Assembly (NCBI RefSeq): GCF_017591425.1
Contig: NW_024466599.1
Coordinates: forward strand, 24,776,001 to 24,840,000
From: Ochotona curzoniae
Lineage: Eukaryota > Chordata > Mammalia > Lagomorpha > Ochotonidae
DNA: 64,000 bases
Reading direction: 5' to 3'
Shown: positions 11,444-24,479 of the stretch, piece after piece
Position numbering within the stretch: the stretch's first letter is position 1
Layout: every line of letters starts with the position of its first letter
Program-made: the position numbers and the translations under genes
The notes under the pieces: model-generated
What the model was told of the DNA's origin: nothing
Databases searched by the model: none
The model's input: only the letters and a program-made list of their open reading frames with translations

Positions 11444-11931
11444 AGCACTGTACTACTACATGCTTTTATTCTATTAAATATTGGTACACCAGATCTAATT
11501 TCTATTTCTTTGTCTTTACCTGGTTTATAGTTGGAAAAAACTGTCAACCATATAAAGGTTGGGTGTAGTACTTGCACTGTGACTTTAGGGTTTATTTTTT
11601 GCAAGATTGCAAAATTATAACCCCAACCTTCCAGCAATTCCACATTTATATATATATATGCATATATACTGTTTAGCTAATTAATATATATTTCAAGCTC
11701 TTCTAGGTTAATTATTATTATTTCCAAATTTAACTTTAGGATGAATAATTGTAGGTTAAGTTCTTGCTTCAGGAATTCACATTTTTAATAGAAAATATAT
11801 TTAATGCAAATGTTTAAGCATAAGTAATTAGGTAAGATAGTATATTAAATATACATGTGCTTATGACATAGTTATCAATATTCCCCTTCTTCCTTTTAAT
11901 CTGTCTTCCTTCTTTCTGATGAATTTTATTC
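11444..11931. other. Anonymous AT-rich stretch
   Basis: No gene is seen. It has a short TA repeat at 11647-11670 and otherwise unassigned sequence. Confidence 0.6.
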
Positions 11932-12150
11932 AAGATTTATTTTATCTATATGAAAAGTTATTACAAGGAGCTTATTCTGAATTTTATATGTGGGTGCAGA
12001 GGACCAAGCTTTTATCCTTGGCTGCTTTCCCATGCACCTTAGCTTAGTTGAATCAGAAGTAGAACAGCCAGGACTTAAACCAGAGCTTGTAAGAAGCTGG
12101 TTGTACTACAAGGCAGCAGCCAAGCCCACTGCGTTACATAGGCAGCTCCT
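11932..12150 (-). mobile_element. Old CSINE, antisense and partial
   Basis: Reversed SINE landmarks are visible: 'caagatttattttatctata' (tail), 'ggctgctttcccatgcacc' (middle) and 'gaacagccaggacttaaacc' (B-box region). The segment around the GGGAGACCCGG motif is missing or too decayed to see. Confidence 0.7.
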
Positions 12151-12386
12151 GATGAAGTATTGCAAAATAAATCTACGCAAGTTTTGTCCACAGATTACTT
12201 CAGAATATATTTAAAAAGCAAGAACCTTACTCAAAAATCAGTACCACAGTGATAAGAATGTATACAACATAGTCTTGATTCTTTACTCTCTAATAATCAG
12301 TGTATGATAAAATTAACATGATTTTCCTAAAAAATCATTTTTCTGTTTGTTCACACATGAAGATCAGGAGAAAATCAGATCTCTCG

Positions 12387-12387
<1 letters not shown>

Positions 12388-12432
<45 letters not shown>
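12388..12432. repeat. (TC)n(AC)n compound microsatellite
   Basis: About eleven TC units pass without break into about twelve CA units. Compound arrays of this type are typically polymorphic. The minus frame 12364-12588 across it is not a gene. Confidence 0.97.
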
Positions 12433-12533
12433 TTTAATTGCTAAATTAAGCATTTCAATGTGATCCTTATTCCTATGTTTTTTGTGAAACAGGACATTTG
12501 ACATAATATCTACTTTCTCGTGATTGTAAACAC

Positions 12534-12837
12534 AGTTTATTTTTATTTGAAAGTCAGAATTACTCAGAGAAAAGGAAGGGTCTTTCATTTGGTGCTTCGC
12601 TCTAAAATGTCTGCAAGGACTAGAGCTGAGCTGATACCAGGCCAGGAGCCAGGAGCTTTTTGGAGGGATCCCTCATGGGTACAAGGACTCAAGACTTCGG
12701 GCCATCCTCCGCTGCTTTCCCAGCTAATTAGCAGGGAGCTGGAACAGAAGTGGAACAGCCGGGATACAAACCAGTGCCCACACGGGATGTCAGCATCACA
12801 GGTGGAGGATTAGCTTGCTATGTCCCATGCCTGCCCC
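12534..12837 (-). mobile_element. Old CSINE, antisense
   Basis: It starts with the reversed tail ('tttatttttatttgaaagtc') and ends at 'atgcctgcccc' (reversed head). 'ctgctttcccagctaattag' and 'gatacaaaccagtgcccac' mark the middle and the B-box area. The overlapping 97-codon plus frame is SINE antisense. Confidence 0.85.
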
Positions 12838-15800
12838 ATCATAATTTCTTTTAAAGCTTTTGGTTCTATTGTATCTCTTTACAGGGAGTTAGAACTAGAA
12901 GCTTGGTAATAATGAAGTTAAAGAATTTTTGCAAGAGTGTAATATAAGTGTTGGTTTTAGATTCCTTTTCAGTATACCAGGAGTTATGTGATATCTGATC
13001 ATTTCGCTTTTAGTGATTTTGACATTGGTCAGTGGATTCAGGTGTTGTCAGCCTATTGCATTCATTAAAAATTCCTCACCCTCCATTGCTCTAATGATTT
13101 TACAGTCACTAGTAATCACTACCTAGCTACATTGTTTCATTAGACGTTACAAAATGATGATTTTCCAATTGTGTATTACTTCTTCAGCTGTTGTTGGGAG
13201 GCAATGGTCCATGGGTCTCTTAGTTTTGCTTCACATTGCAACAGAAGTAATATTGAAGGCCCGAAGTCCAGAATAGCTATTCAAGCTGATATGTTTAATG
13301 AAATAGTTCAAAAGAAAGAGATGACAACTTCATGTGGAACAGAGTGCAGGTTTGTTTGCTGCCTGGTAAAGTGAAGACACGGTGCCTTAATCTAGGGAAA
13401 AGAAGAGTAAGTTTGTAGTTTATTCTGTAAGGTGATGATTCTTGAAACTCAGAGTTCCTCTCCTTTAAGACAATTCAGAGTTCATTCGGACATCACCCGA
13501 CAGTCACGGTTTTCATTGTGAAAACTGGAAGGTGAGGAGCCAATGCAGTTACACAAAAGACAAATTTATTGTCTTATACCAACATTCTCATAATGCTGGC
13601 AGGCTAATGTCTAGGAAAAATATATGGCAAAACCTCAGTTATTTTGTAATTCCTAACTTTTATTAAATGGAATTTGTCTAAACAGTTGTCACCTACCTGG
13701 TTTATCTAGGGAAGGTTATACAGAAAGTAGTGTTTATTTTTTTTCATATGAATTTCATAGAAATTCTCTCTGCAAATCTCAAAGCATTATCATGAGTTCC
13801 CTTTTGATTTTTCATTTATGACTACAAACTCATAAAACTGTATATCTGACTTACAATTCCTCAGAACCTTGGTTATGACACTCAAATGTTCGTGTCTTTG
13901 CCAAACTGACCCACGGAAATTGGATTTTTATGTCCATCTGACATCCTGTCAATTCCAGATAATCTTTGTTTTCTGGTACAAGTCTCTGGGGTTCACTCTA
14001 TTTTTTTCCTATCAAATACCAGAAATCTCTTGTTTTTCCAGGGATCTGCTCTGTTTTAGTGGGAAATTCTATGTCATAATTCCAGTTGAGTAGCTGGAGG
14101 TCATTATCATTAATTTTCCTTGCTCCTAAACAGTGCCATATAATAAATATGCACCTTTAGGGAAAAAATGAGGTCACATTGATATTTCTAGATCAAAATT
14201 AATATTTAATGGAATTTTAAACTTAGACTGTTTATTTACAAGTATGTTTCGTATGCAAAATATTAACTCCTACTAGTTTTATTAATTACTGCTTTCCTTT
14301 ATCTACTGTCTCCAGATGATAGGTAGATATATAAAATTTCAAACTACAGTATCAATAGCATAAAAACCCAAAGGTACTAAGTAAAATTTAAGGAGATGTA
14401 ATGTTTCTTTGGCCCTTAAATATTTGAAGTTATAGCAATGTTGACACAGGTAACTATGATTACAACTTGGGGGTATTTTCTTCATGGACACTAGAAACTT
14501 CTAAATATGTCTACTTGCTCAACATTCCTGAAGGGGAATCTTGATTTACATGAGGTAGCACATGAAGAAGTCAAGCAGGGAATTTCTGCCTTCTGAAGCC
14601 GTAAGGTTTGGTTCCAGAGATGATAGAAATTGAAGCGAGGAAAACCAGTAAGGACAGAGAAACAGTTGGGGGAGTTCACAAACCAACTTCCTGTTTATGA
14701 CAGCCTGAGTTGTGCTTGTAAAAGAAGTGGATTTCAAGAAATCTAATTCATCCTGCCAGATGGATGGTTAAACATTTATTTGTTACCGTTTTTTTTTTTT
14801 TTAAAAAAGGCAAATATTGCCATTTAAGGGTTGCCAAGGTGGAGTATGTCGCAAAATTTACTTCGCATTGAAACATCAGAAGGACTATGAAATATTGCAT
14901 CACAAAATTAAATAGATCATCTCCAAGCAGCATGAAATCAGTTCTCCACAAACTCAAGGTAATTAGCCAGTATATTAAGTATTTGACAGCACAAAAAATA
15001 ACATCTTTAAAGGAAGAGAACAGGTGAAAGGATCTTTGCCACATGTTATCTGTCATCTAGAGTATAAAATTATTAAGACATGTGAACCCAAACATGAAAA
15101 AAATGATGTGTGAAAGTGTTAATTAAAAGTAGGCAATGTTATGACTCAGTTTTTGAATGAGCACAGAAGGATTTTAGAGCAACTATTATAAGTATGTTAA
15201 AAAATCAACTGATGACCATAATAAATCAGTAAGATCAACAGCAGGAATTAGAATTGGTACAAACATGTCAAAGTCAAAATACAATATAAAACTTTTTATT
15301 CCATAGATTGGCAAGGGTAGAATTTTGGAGGTAGCAGAATTAATGTGCCGTAAGCTTAAGAGATGAATAATAGACAATGTATAATCAGGTAAATAATATT
15401 GGAATAAAAGTTTGATTACCTGCATGCTGACAAACATGCATATAATTTGAAATCCTGGAAGGACACAGGGCAGAAGGAATAATTTAAGACAAATCTTCCC
15501 TAGTCAGGTTAAAAAAAAAAAAACCACACATGGGCACATCAAATTGAAAATGCTACAAATTAAATATGAAAAAATTTAAAAGTAAACGAGAACAAGGCAA
15601 ATTATATTCAAGAATAGGTGCATGAATGATGGTGTACGAATCATCAGATACAATGGAAAAGAATGAAATGACCTGTTTGAAGCTAACAGAGGCAAAGTAC
15701 ACAAAGTTATCTACTTAGGAGATTATTGAATTGAATCTGAAAAATGCATATATGCAAATAAACAAAATCTAAGGGGTAGACAATAGGTCTGTTTTTTAAG

Positions 15801-15929
15801 TGCTAAAGAATGATTTTTTTAAAGTGCTAAAGATTAAGATGTCCAAATGTAATATCATGAATGAAAAGTTTATTTGTATTCAAAAATTGACAGAAAATCT
15901 GTTAAAACAAATGGATACATTTTACAAAG
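12838..15929. other. Long anonymous stretch
   Basis: About 3 kb with no gene and no repeat I can name. Several 60-102-codon frames exist but none shows family motifs. It holds short A/T homopolymers at about 14789-14802 and 15510-15523, possibly tails of very old retroposons. Confidence 0.55.
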
Positions 15930-16120
15930 TCATTGTGTATAAGCTCAATATGTAATTAATAATATTTTTGGTATTCTACTAACACGCAACTGTGAAATGA
16001 CATTTTAAAAGTTTATGATATCGTTAAAAGAATCTGAAGTACTTAGGATTAAAATATATGAACTTGGGAGACAGAATGTCACAAGCTGATTTAATCATTC
16101 ACATAGAAAACAATTAGATG
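15930..16120 (+). mobile_element. Possible L1 ORF2 remnant
   Basis: 'tttatgatatcgttaaaaga' then 'atctgaagtacttaggatta' and 'aaatatatgaacttgggaga' follow the L1 ORF2 block 'atagcattaaaaagaataaaatacttaggaataaa'. Only this block is clear and both sides are too decayed to place. It is non-coding. Confidence 0.45.
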
Positions 16121-17348
16121 AGCCATGCAATATTATACAAATCAGATTTGGAAGATTTGTTATCTTATTTAAAGAGGTACTATAATCTACAAATTTTATG
16201 ACATGTGGGAGTGAAATAACTTCAGCTGTATGTGGCATTTAGTGAAAAACGTGAAAAAATATCTCTTATTCTGCTTTTCAAATAAATTAATAAACAATTA
16301 GGTAAATAAATGAATATTAAATAAATAACTTATACAAAGTAAGAAGAATATAGAGACCAAAAATAAATGCACCTGTGTATATAATTATTTGATTTTTTTC
16401 AAGGTCCCAATGCAGTTTAATGGAGAAAAGGAGGTGTTTTAAACAAATTATACTAAAATATATATATGTATATATATATTTTTTTTATTTACAAGGAAAA
16501 AGTTTAACCTCTATGTATGGTTTCCTTAGGTCTTGTAATCTTTTAAGTTAAGATTTAGCTAGTTGAATTTAAGTGTAATAGAAGAAATTTTTATATTTAT
16601 GTCAAAGAGAATAAACAGGGGTACATAAAAAAGTAGTGGCAGGCTAACACTTCTTCTGTTAGGTAAAAAGCCTTAATAAATCATGCAAATCATGCCTTTT
16701 TGAGGCCAACAGAGCTATCAATAACAAGAATTACAGAAGAACCAAAATTCCATGGCAGTAAGAACTCTTTATTTTCCATGGAGTTTAGGCTGAAAACCGT
16801 TCCCTTCCTTTTCAAATGGCAGACTTAGAAAACATTTGAGTTGGACCCTGGCACACTCTCTTCAGAAGGGAACTCCATCAACTTTTCTTGATGGAACAGT
16901 TGTATAGCTTGACTATGGTGGTGGATATATAAAACTACAGATGGGATAAAACTGTATAGAGATATGCACACATACACATGCAAGTAAAAATTATAAATTA
17001 GTTTGTTAATTGCAACTTTGTCTTGTTAATTTTCTTTTTATCACCATCTCCACATTTCTCAGCCCATCTTCCTTTCCCTAATCTTCAGCACTAAATAGCT
17101 TATTTATAAATTTTCTGCACCACCAACTTCAACTGTGATCAAGGTCTGGTAATCCCACTGACTATGCCTATTTATCTGGAGTCCAAGTACACCACATGGT
17201 CTATGGGATCTGTTCATTGACATTTTGAATATGGCATACCCAACATTGAAGCCATTGTATTTCTTTTTCTTCCTTCCTCTTTTACTATATCTCTGTCTAT
17301 GTCTCTTGTTTATCTACCTACCCACCCATAGATTTTTCTAACATTTGT
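16121..17348. other. Anonymous AT-rich stretch
   Basis: No gene is seen. A short interrupted TA repeat lies at 16458-16480. The remainder is unassigned. Confidence 0.6.
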
Positions 17349-17664
17349 TTTTAAGATTTATTTTATTTTCATCAGAAAGTCAGATATGCAGAGAGGCAGA
17401 GACAGAGAGAAAGATCTTCTGTTTGTTGATTCACTCCCCAAGCGGCAGCAACGGCCAGAGCTAAGCCAGGTTCCAATAGTCTCTTCTGGGTCTCCCATGC
17501 AGGTGCAGGGTCCCAAGGCTTCAGGCCATCCTGGATTGCTTTCTCAGGCCACAAGCAAGGAGCTACATGGGAAACGGAGCTACCGGGATTAGAACCGGCG
17601 CCCATATGGGATCCTGGCACATGCAAGACGAGGACCTTAGCTCCTAGGCTGCCATGCTAAGCCC
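17349..17664 (-). mobile_element. CSINE, antisense, moderately young
   Basis: Clear reversed landmarks: 'aagatttattttattttcat' (tail), 'gattcactccccaagcggc', 'tgggtctcccatgcaggtgc', 'ggattagaaccggcgcccat' (B box) and 'catgctaagccc' (head). The flanks 'tctaacattt' (about 17337) and 'tctaacatat' (about 17665) are a likely imperfect target duplication. Frames on both strands here are SINE-derived. Confidence 0.93.
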
Positions 17665-17799
17665 TCTAACATATTTTTGTTGAAGCATACAGCTTCAAAG
17701 AAAATAACAAAGGAATCACAAAAAATAAATATGCTTCAGAGTCCAAAAATATACATCTGCCTCAGTTACATGCAAAGAATATGTGGCTATGAATTAGCA

Positions 17800-17970
17800 A
17801 AGTACTCAAAAGCTGTATTTCTTCTGCGACAAATGTCAAGGTTTAAGTTCTGCCTTCACCACTCATGAGCTCTGTGACCTGAAAAATCTAATTAACTTTT
17901 CAAAGAAGTTGCTTGACCATTTGTAAAATGAGATTAATATTAGTATTTAATTCGCTCATTACCATGAAAC
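17800..17970 (+). mobile_element. MIR SINE remnant
   Basis: 'aaggtttaagttctgccttc' then 'accactcatgagctctgtga' and 'ccatttgtaaaatgagatta' follow the MIR core order (GGGTTCGAATCCTGGCTCTGCCACT, AGCTGTGTGACCTTGGGCA, CATCTGTAAAATGGGGATAAT). MIR is an ancient pan-mammalian tRNA-derived SINE, long inactive. Confidence 0.85.
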
Positions 17971-19828
17971 TTCAGTTTATCTTAAGACAGAATAAAAACG
18001 ACATATATGCACATGCATAAACAATACAGATAGATTTCACTGCTTTGAGAAAGGAAAAATCTAATTTTAAATAGTTTGAAGTGAAAGAAATGGAAGAGGT
18101 TTTGTTCAACTTTTTGAAGTTATTAAAAATTCCAGAATAAACAACTTCAAAATTTTTAATTCTAGTTATTTTTTATCAGTGATCCTTATATACTGTTTGT
18201 TTATAACCTAATAGATCATTTGATATAGTTTTTTACGCATACCTTAAGAAAACAAGATAGCAAATTAAACATGCCCTGTAAATATAGAGCAGCAATGTAT
18301 CAGTATATAATTTCTAATGAGAGTCAATTGCTTGAATTAAGGGTATTTAACTTAGAAAAGAGAAAAATTTCAGCAAGCTAAAATTGCTAGAAATATTTTA
18401 AAAGCTGACATTTCTATAAGTAGATTTGCATGTTCTTGGTAGCTTATAATTTTAAAAAAATAAGCTGATTTAAATTATAAGGCAGAAAAATGTGGTTGAA
18501 GAAAAACATTGCTAAATAAATAGTGGTTTAGAAACTGAATTAATTATTTGGCAAACATTAAATATGTTGCCACTAATGATTTTCAACCATTAGATAGATA
18601 TCCCTATAAATGACCATTCTTTGTGTGTGTGTGTCTCTATAACTCTGCATTTCAAATAAATTTTTAAATTGAAATAAAATTATTAGGCTTGCTCTGGAGT
18701 CTTCTATGCCAGTATCTTCCACAGTATGTAAGAAAAGTTAGGAAACGTGATATGAAATCCATGAGTGAGATTCTGTGGGATTGCTCCACAGCAACTTCTG
18801 AAGTTGGTGACATCTAGATTTTAAATGCCCCAATGACCCTAGTTTTTAGACACTCTATAGTTCTTCCCTTCTTCTAAGCTACACATGTATTACCATGAAT
18901 TTCTCAGGATTATACTTTCTTTCCTGTCACTAAAGATATGCTCATTCTGAATTTTTTTAAATCTATGGCTACTTTCATTTTTCTGAGTAATGACATTGTG
19001 TAGCTCTTATGGTTAGGCCAAGTATGTATTTTGGAATGAGTTAGGGGTTTTGAAACATTAGAGATTTTTTTTTCAAAGATTCTGATTCAGCTTAAATAAT
19101 TCTGAGGCCATGCTTGAAGAAATAAGAATTTTAGTTGGAAGTAACTATGCTAAGAATTGAAAAGGAGTAAGTGAAGTTCTGATTTTTACTTTCACTAAAA
19201 TACAGTCATTTAATTCTTGGAAATCATTTATCAGATTCATTTTAGGTCTTTCCTTTTTTTCCTGTTATACTTTGTAGATCAACAATTTTGCAAATGGACT
19301 GTTTTGCACAGTTGACCTTCTGTTGAATGTATGAAACAAGTTAACCTGACAATTTCACGGACACTGGCAAAAAAAAACCAAACTCTTCCAGGTCAAAAAC
19401 AAAGAAGAGATTTTTGCTCCTTTCTCAATAGCAATAATTAGGATATCACCATTTACACCAGGTCTGTGAGCTTCAGTTCCCACAGGATAGGATGCTTTTA
19501 AATAAGGTATCCAAAGCTGAACAAAATAGCATAATTGATGCAAGTGGTGCAGTTGACTGTTAGATGATGATTATTGAAGATTTGAGTGCCAGCTTTTATT
19601 TGTGTTTTCAAATCTCCAATGCTGGCATATAGTTCCTCATGGCTTTCTTGCTTTTTTTTTTTTTTAATGGCTAAGAACCAAAAGCTGCAACTGCCTTTTG
19701 CTCCCCTGGTAGTAAATTATATTGAACAATAAGTAAACCCTTTTTCCTGACTGTGGGAGCAGACACAATGCATTTAAAGATTATTTGCTATACAAACATT
19801 GTTGAAAATGTGGTACAGGCGCAAAAGT
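17971..19828. other. Anonymous stretch with a possible SINE tail
   Basis: No gene is seen. At about 18615-18670, '(tg)n' then 'tctctataactctgcatttc' and 'aaataaattttta' look like the 3' end of a plus-strand lagomorph SINE whose body is unrecognisable. The rest is AT-rich and unassigned. Confidence 0.5.
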
Positions 19829-20147
19829 GGGGCTTACTAGCCTAGTGGCTGAAGTCCTCACCTTGCACATGATGGCATCTCATGTGGGCAATGGTTCATG
19901 TCCCAGGTGCTCCACTTCCCATCTCACTGCCAGCTTGTGGCCCTGGAAGGCAGGGGAGGACTTCTGACCAAAGGCCTGAGACCCTGCACCCAAGTGGGAG
20001 ACCCGGAAGAAGCTCCTGGTTCCTGGTTGATGGCCTGAGCTCTGGTCACTTCGATCACTTGGGGAGTGAACAGCTGAACAGATCTTTGTACCCTCCTTCC
20101 CTCTGTAAATCTGCCTTTCCAAGAAAAATAAATGAATTTTTTTAAAT
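19829..20147 (+). mobile_element. CSINE, full length
   Basis: The head is at about 19829. 'gtcctcaccttgcacatgat', 'gggagacccggaagaagctc', 'cacttggggagtgaacagc' and 'tctgcctttccaagaaaaat' are in order. It differs from the youngest copies at many positions, including loss of most CpGs, so it is of middle age. Overlapping frames on both strands are not genes. Confidence 0.92.
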
Positions 20148-20519
20148 GCCAGGCTTGCTTACTGTACATTATAGAGGCAGAGCTTTGCTTCTGCAGTGTA
20201 CCCTACCTCATGTACATTAGTCATCTGGCCCTCTAATTCTGGTACAAATGACAACATTCTGCTTGTGGCTGTTGAAGAGTGATGAGCTATCCTTTGTCTT
20301 TGGAGCTATCTCTGGTCTTCTGCCAGAGCCCATGAGATTCTGCCAGGGTGAGTGTTGAATTGCAAACAGTGATAAGTATCAGGACCTGCTTCCTTTCCAT
20401 TCTTATGTCCATTAGCTTTACAAATAGTATTCTTTTAATGTTTATTTTTGTAACTTTTAATTTCATGAACCACATGTTGCAAACTCTTTATATTTAAATG
20501 TTGTCCTTCACTTGCAAAA
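20148..20519. other. Anonymous spacer between two SINEs
   Basis: No gene is seen. It contains a 62-codon minus-strand chance frame. Confidence 0.55.
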
Positions 20520-20669
20520 GAGACCCGGAAGAGGCTCCCAGCCTCAGATCTGCTCAGCTCTGGTCATTGCAGCCACTTGGGGAGTGAAGCATTGGACGGA
20601 AGATTTTTCTCATTGTCTTTTATTCTCTCTGTAAATCCACCTTTCCAATAAAAATTAAAAATTTTTTAA
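20520..20669 (+). mobile_element. 5'-truncated CSINE
   Basis: It starts abruptly at 'gagacccggaagaggctccc' and continues in order to 'ccacctttccaataaaaatt'. Only the 3' half is present and both pol III boxes are missing. The surviving part is close to the younger copies. A 5' truncation during reverse transcription is the simplest explanation. Confidence 0.9.
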
Positions 20670-21279
20670 ATATAATTTCTAAAATATACTTTAAAATATA
20701 ATTTTAAAAATTATAATCTGCTCATGTAAATAACTGCAAAATTTTTAACAAAGCATTATGCTAAAATTACAGTTATATTTTACATAAGATGATTTCATAT
20801 AAGTTTACATAAAATTACATGTATTTAATATATATAAGTGACAGAGAAATGCAGTGTATTAATTATGAATGTTAATGTCCATATGATATTATATTTATTG
20901 TATTGTTTGTACCTAGTCTGTAAGAAAAACAAGTACAGGCTTATAATAGTTAGAGAACGCACAAATACAATTTTAAAACAATTTTTGGAAAATGCTTCAG
21001 CAAGGAGTTCAGTCATTACATAATTTAAACATAATGTAAACATAATTTACATTACATAATTTACTATTTTTAGCTTTTGACAGAAATAAACAAATTTTAA
21101 AGTTCTGTTGGGACCTGGAAAGGCACAGCTGACGTTACTAGTTCATCAACAATCTGACTCTGGTGAGTGCCTGGCATCTAGCAAGTAACACAGAAAGAAC
21201 TGATAAAATATTTGTGTTGCATGGTCATGGCCTCTGATTTACCAAACTGACATACAGATGGAGCATCATGTATAATGGT
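20670..21279. other. AT-rich stretch with a repeated ATTACATAATTTA motif
   Basis: No gene is seen. The 13-mer 'attacataattta' occurs at about 21015 and 21051 and is partly self-complementary with the text between. This is a small AT-rich repeat of unknown nature. Confidence 0.5.
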
Positions 21280-21470
21280 TTACAGAAGAACTAAGAAATT
21301 TGCTAGAATCCAATCCCAATTCTAGTTGCTATTAATGTATCTTGGGGCAAATCACATCATTTTTCCCAAGCCACATGCACCTCACCTCATTAATGCCATA
21401 TAATGATACATGTAAAATTCTTAGCAAACTACTTAAAATGTGGACGACTGCATGTATTAACTGCCATAAT
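21280..21470 (+). mobile_element. MIR SINE remnant
   Basis: 'atccaatcccaattctagtt', 'cttggggcaaatcacatcat' and 'cacctcattaatgccatat' follow the MIR core ('aatcctggctctgcc', 'cttgggcaagttacttaacc', 'ctcatctgtaaaat'). It is decayed but in the right order and spacing. Confidence 0.65.
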
Positions 21471-22617
21471 TATCTGTTCATAAGATAGTTGTATAACTAC
21501 TGCCATATGGCTTTCCTCATCAGATTTAGTTATTCATGCCCAAAGTATATTTCAATTTCAATAGCATAAAAGGGTATATATGTTATGCTAATTTGCATAA
21601 TGCATATTATTATTGATTAAGCTATAATGCAAAGCTTTTCCTACTGATATATGAGCTATAGGTTTATTTTTCTCAGCTCTTTATAAACATAACTACATGT
21701 AATAATTCTTTCTGAGATGTAAAGGTATATGAATTTGTTGTGTCTCAAAGCATAGAATCATGACTCAATGCTGTGCAAATTATGGAGAACTCAGTTCATA
21801 ATTTCCTTTGTACTTCTGTCTCCATCCTTCTGGTGGCTAGCCTTATGGATAACATTTCAAATACCATCCTGTCCTGAAACTGCTGGAAGGCCTACAGTTC
21901 TCCAAAAATCCAACTTAAGGTGATGCAGTTAAGGGTTAAGAGGATGAATTGATTTAACCGTGCTCTATTAAATTTATTTAGCCTGTCAAAAAAAAGTCTC
22001 TATGAAAGAATTTCCAGCATTTCAGATTGCTAGAGTTCTAGCAGGAACAACTCAACTCTTGGAAAAAAAAAATCGCAGCTTCCTGTAAATCAATGTATAC
22101 ATCTGTGTTATACTCTAAATTCTGTTTCTTCTCCTTTCAACTTACAGGCTGCAGGCTTGCCTTTAGCTCAAACCTGATAGAATATGAAATCTTCTCATAT
22201 GAAATTATGAACTAATTCGCCTTTTGGATAACTGAGCTGTTTGGCTCTGGCCTATTATATTTTGCAGGCATTTACTATAACACTTTCCTGAATTATTCTG
22301 CTGATATCCCTATCAGAAATAGTGAACTAAATTACATAGCTTGCTAACATGATAACTTTCTGTAATGCAGTCTGCAAAATAAAATATCAAAAGATCTCCA
22401 CAGATCATTTTCAAACTTGAAACTTTTTTTAAACTGTATAATTTGATTTTGATGGTCCATTTGAAAGAAGATGAAGGAAGCTGCTCTTTAGCATCTTTCA
22501 CATCTACCATACAAGAGCTGAGGGTCGGTTTTCTCAGACACACTTGTGATATTTCCTGATTTTCAGAAGAAAGAATTCAAATATTTTCTGAATACAGTGA
22601 AACAAAAATATGTACTC

Positions 22618-22653
<36 letters not shown>

Positions 22654-23293
22654 TCAAATCTGTTCCCTGACCTATAAAATGTTTATGGATAAAAACATTT
22701 CATTTAATCGAATTCATACTATTATGAATTTTGCGGTTGGTGTACCAATTACTGATTTTCTTGAACTCTTCTCCTTTACCCTACTGGTTAATGGCTTGAA
22801 TAACATAAACTCAAGGACTGAATATGTAACAATATTTAATGAACACTGACGGTTCATCACTAAGTTTATGCAGATTGTTAAGACATTAGTACATTGGAAA
22901 GGCCATTTACAACTAAGTGGTTCTCAAAAAGAATCAAGATTTCACAATATGGCAAAAGAAATAAAAGAATCTCAAGTCTCAGACATAAAAATAGTCTCAT
23001 AAACTTCAAAAATCAATCTTTTTAGCACACATAGGAAGTTACTCAATAAATAGAAATTATAAAATGATAGCAAGGAAATCAAAACAAGATTATACAAAAG
23101 GTGGGATATGAAAGTTTACATGAAGTATCATATTTAATCTGGTACTTGACATGACTGAGGTGAACTGTGTTACATCTGAGAGAACTCTGGCAAAAGGAAA
23201 GATTAAGAGTGGAAGACACTGAGTTAAGTCTGTGTCATATTCAAAAACTGTCAAGGGAAGTATAGCTTTTTTCAAAAAATATTCAGTTTTCTT
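21471..23293. other. Anonymous stretch
   Basis: Apart from the microsatellite at 22617-22654 nothing is recognised. Open frames stay under 80 codons and lack motifs. Confidence 0.6.
22617..22654. repeat. (GT)n(GA)n compound microsatellite
   Basis: About eight GT units run into about eleven GA units without interruption. Confidence 0.96.
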
Positions 23294-23568
23294 ATTTGAG
23301 CGGCAGGGAGATAAATTTTTTTAAAAAAGTAACTTTCATCCTCTCATCTGATATGCTGCCTATATGGCTGCTACAGCTGAGGTTAAACCAGACTAAAGTC
23401 AAGAACCCAGAACTCAGTCAGGATTTCCCACGTGAGTAACAGGTACTTAATCTGCTCCCTGTGAAAGCAAGCACTATCAGCAAGCTGGAATCAGAGGCCA
23501 AGGCAGGACTGAAACGAAAAATGGGCATCCCAAGCAGCATCCTAACCTCTAGTCTAAATGTCTACCCC
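23294..23568 (-). mobile_element. Old CSINE-type SINE, antisense
   Basis: 'gactaaagtcaagaacccag', 'ctgctccctgtgaaagcaag' and 'gcatcccaagcagcatccta' are the reversed middle and head of the older lagomorph SINE form. The tail side ('ttatttgagcggcaggga') is at the left. Strongly diverged. Confidence 0.7.
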
Positions 23569-24479
23569 AGGAGTAGTTTTGAACATAAGAACCCTATGGA
23601 GAGTATGGCAGATGGTGTTGAGCGAATCCTGTAAGACTTGTAGACTATTGCAAACAGTGGCCTTAATACTGGTGGATAGAAAGCCACTGCATGGTTATGC
23701 GATTAAAACTCTCTTAAAAAAAATCTCCCAATTTTCTGAAGATTATCACTCTGTGCTGTGATGAAAATAAATCATTAGTTCTGAGTATGAATGACGAATA
23801 ACAGAGTCTATTTCCATTTTTACATTGGTGTATTGGTGGATTAAGCATCTTGGCACAGTGATGTTTAAAAGTAAAAGTAAAGCTGATAGAACTTGGCAAT
23901 ATATTAAATGTGAAGTGTGAAAGCTTAATGGACATTAAGGACAACCCAACCTCCTAGCTTAAGCAACTGGGTCTGTGGGAAGGACAGAAATCAGTTCAGG
24001 CACATGACTTGGGGATGCTCACTAGACTTTCAATTTGAAACAGAAAGAAGCAATGCAAGTCTGGATATGAAGTAAATGGTCTGGACTTGAAATCTAAAAA
24101 TTGGAACACAGTTAGATTTCACATAGATTTATTAAATAAATGAATAAGTACCCTGATATAAATAAATTCAGGAATAACCCATCCAATATTGGATAGTAAA
24201 TAATGTAACTATGATTTTGTTTCAGATGCTGGCTGAAAATTTGTTTCAACACAATACAATGAGGAATCTTTCTGGATAATGAAAAAGAATTGAATCTTTT
24301 ACAATTCTGTTTCTAGCTTTAGATACATTTTCAGAGATGAGATTAATGACTACAACTGTTTTATTGTTGCCTTATTTATTTATTTCCATGTAGGCAAAAA
24401 AAATTGTTAGGACAATAAATGAAATGAGTGATAAAAACATTTTCAGTACTATAATCATTTGGCAAAGGTGAAAGATGGG
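23569..24479. other. Anonymous stretch
   Basis: No gene is seen. Frames of 67 and 76 codons on opposite strands overlap each other and have no recognised features. Confidence 0.55.

Noticed and set aside
11194..11643. 149-codon Arg/Glu-rich minus-strand frame
   Set aside because: Encoded by a homopurine tract; composition is dictated by the simple repeat.
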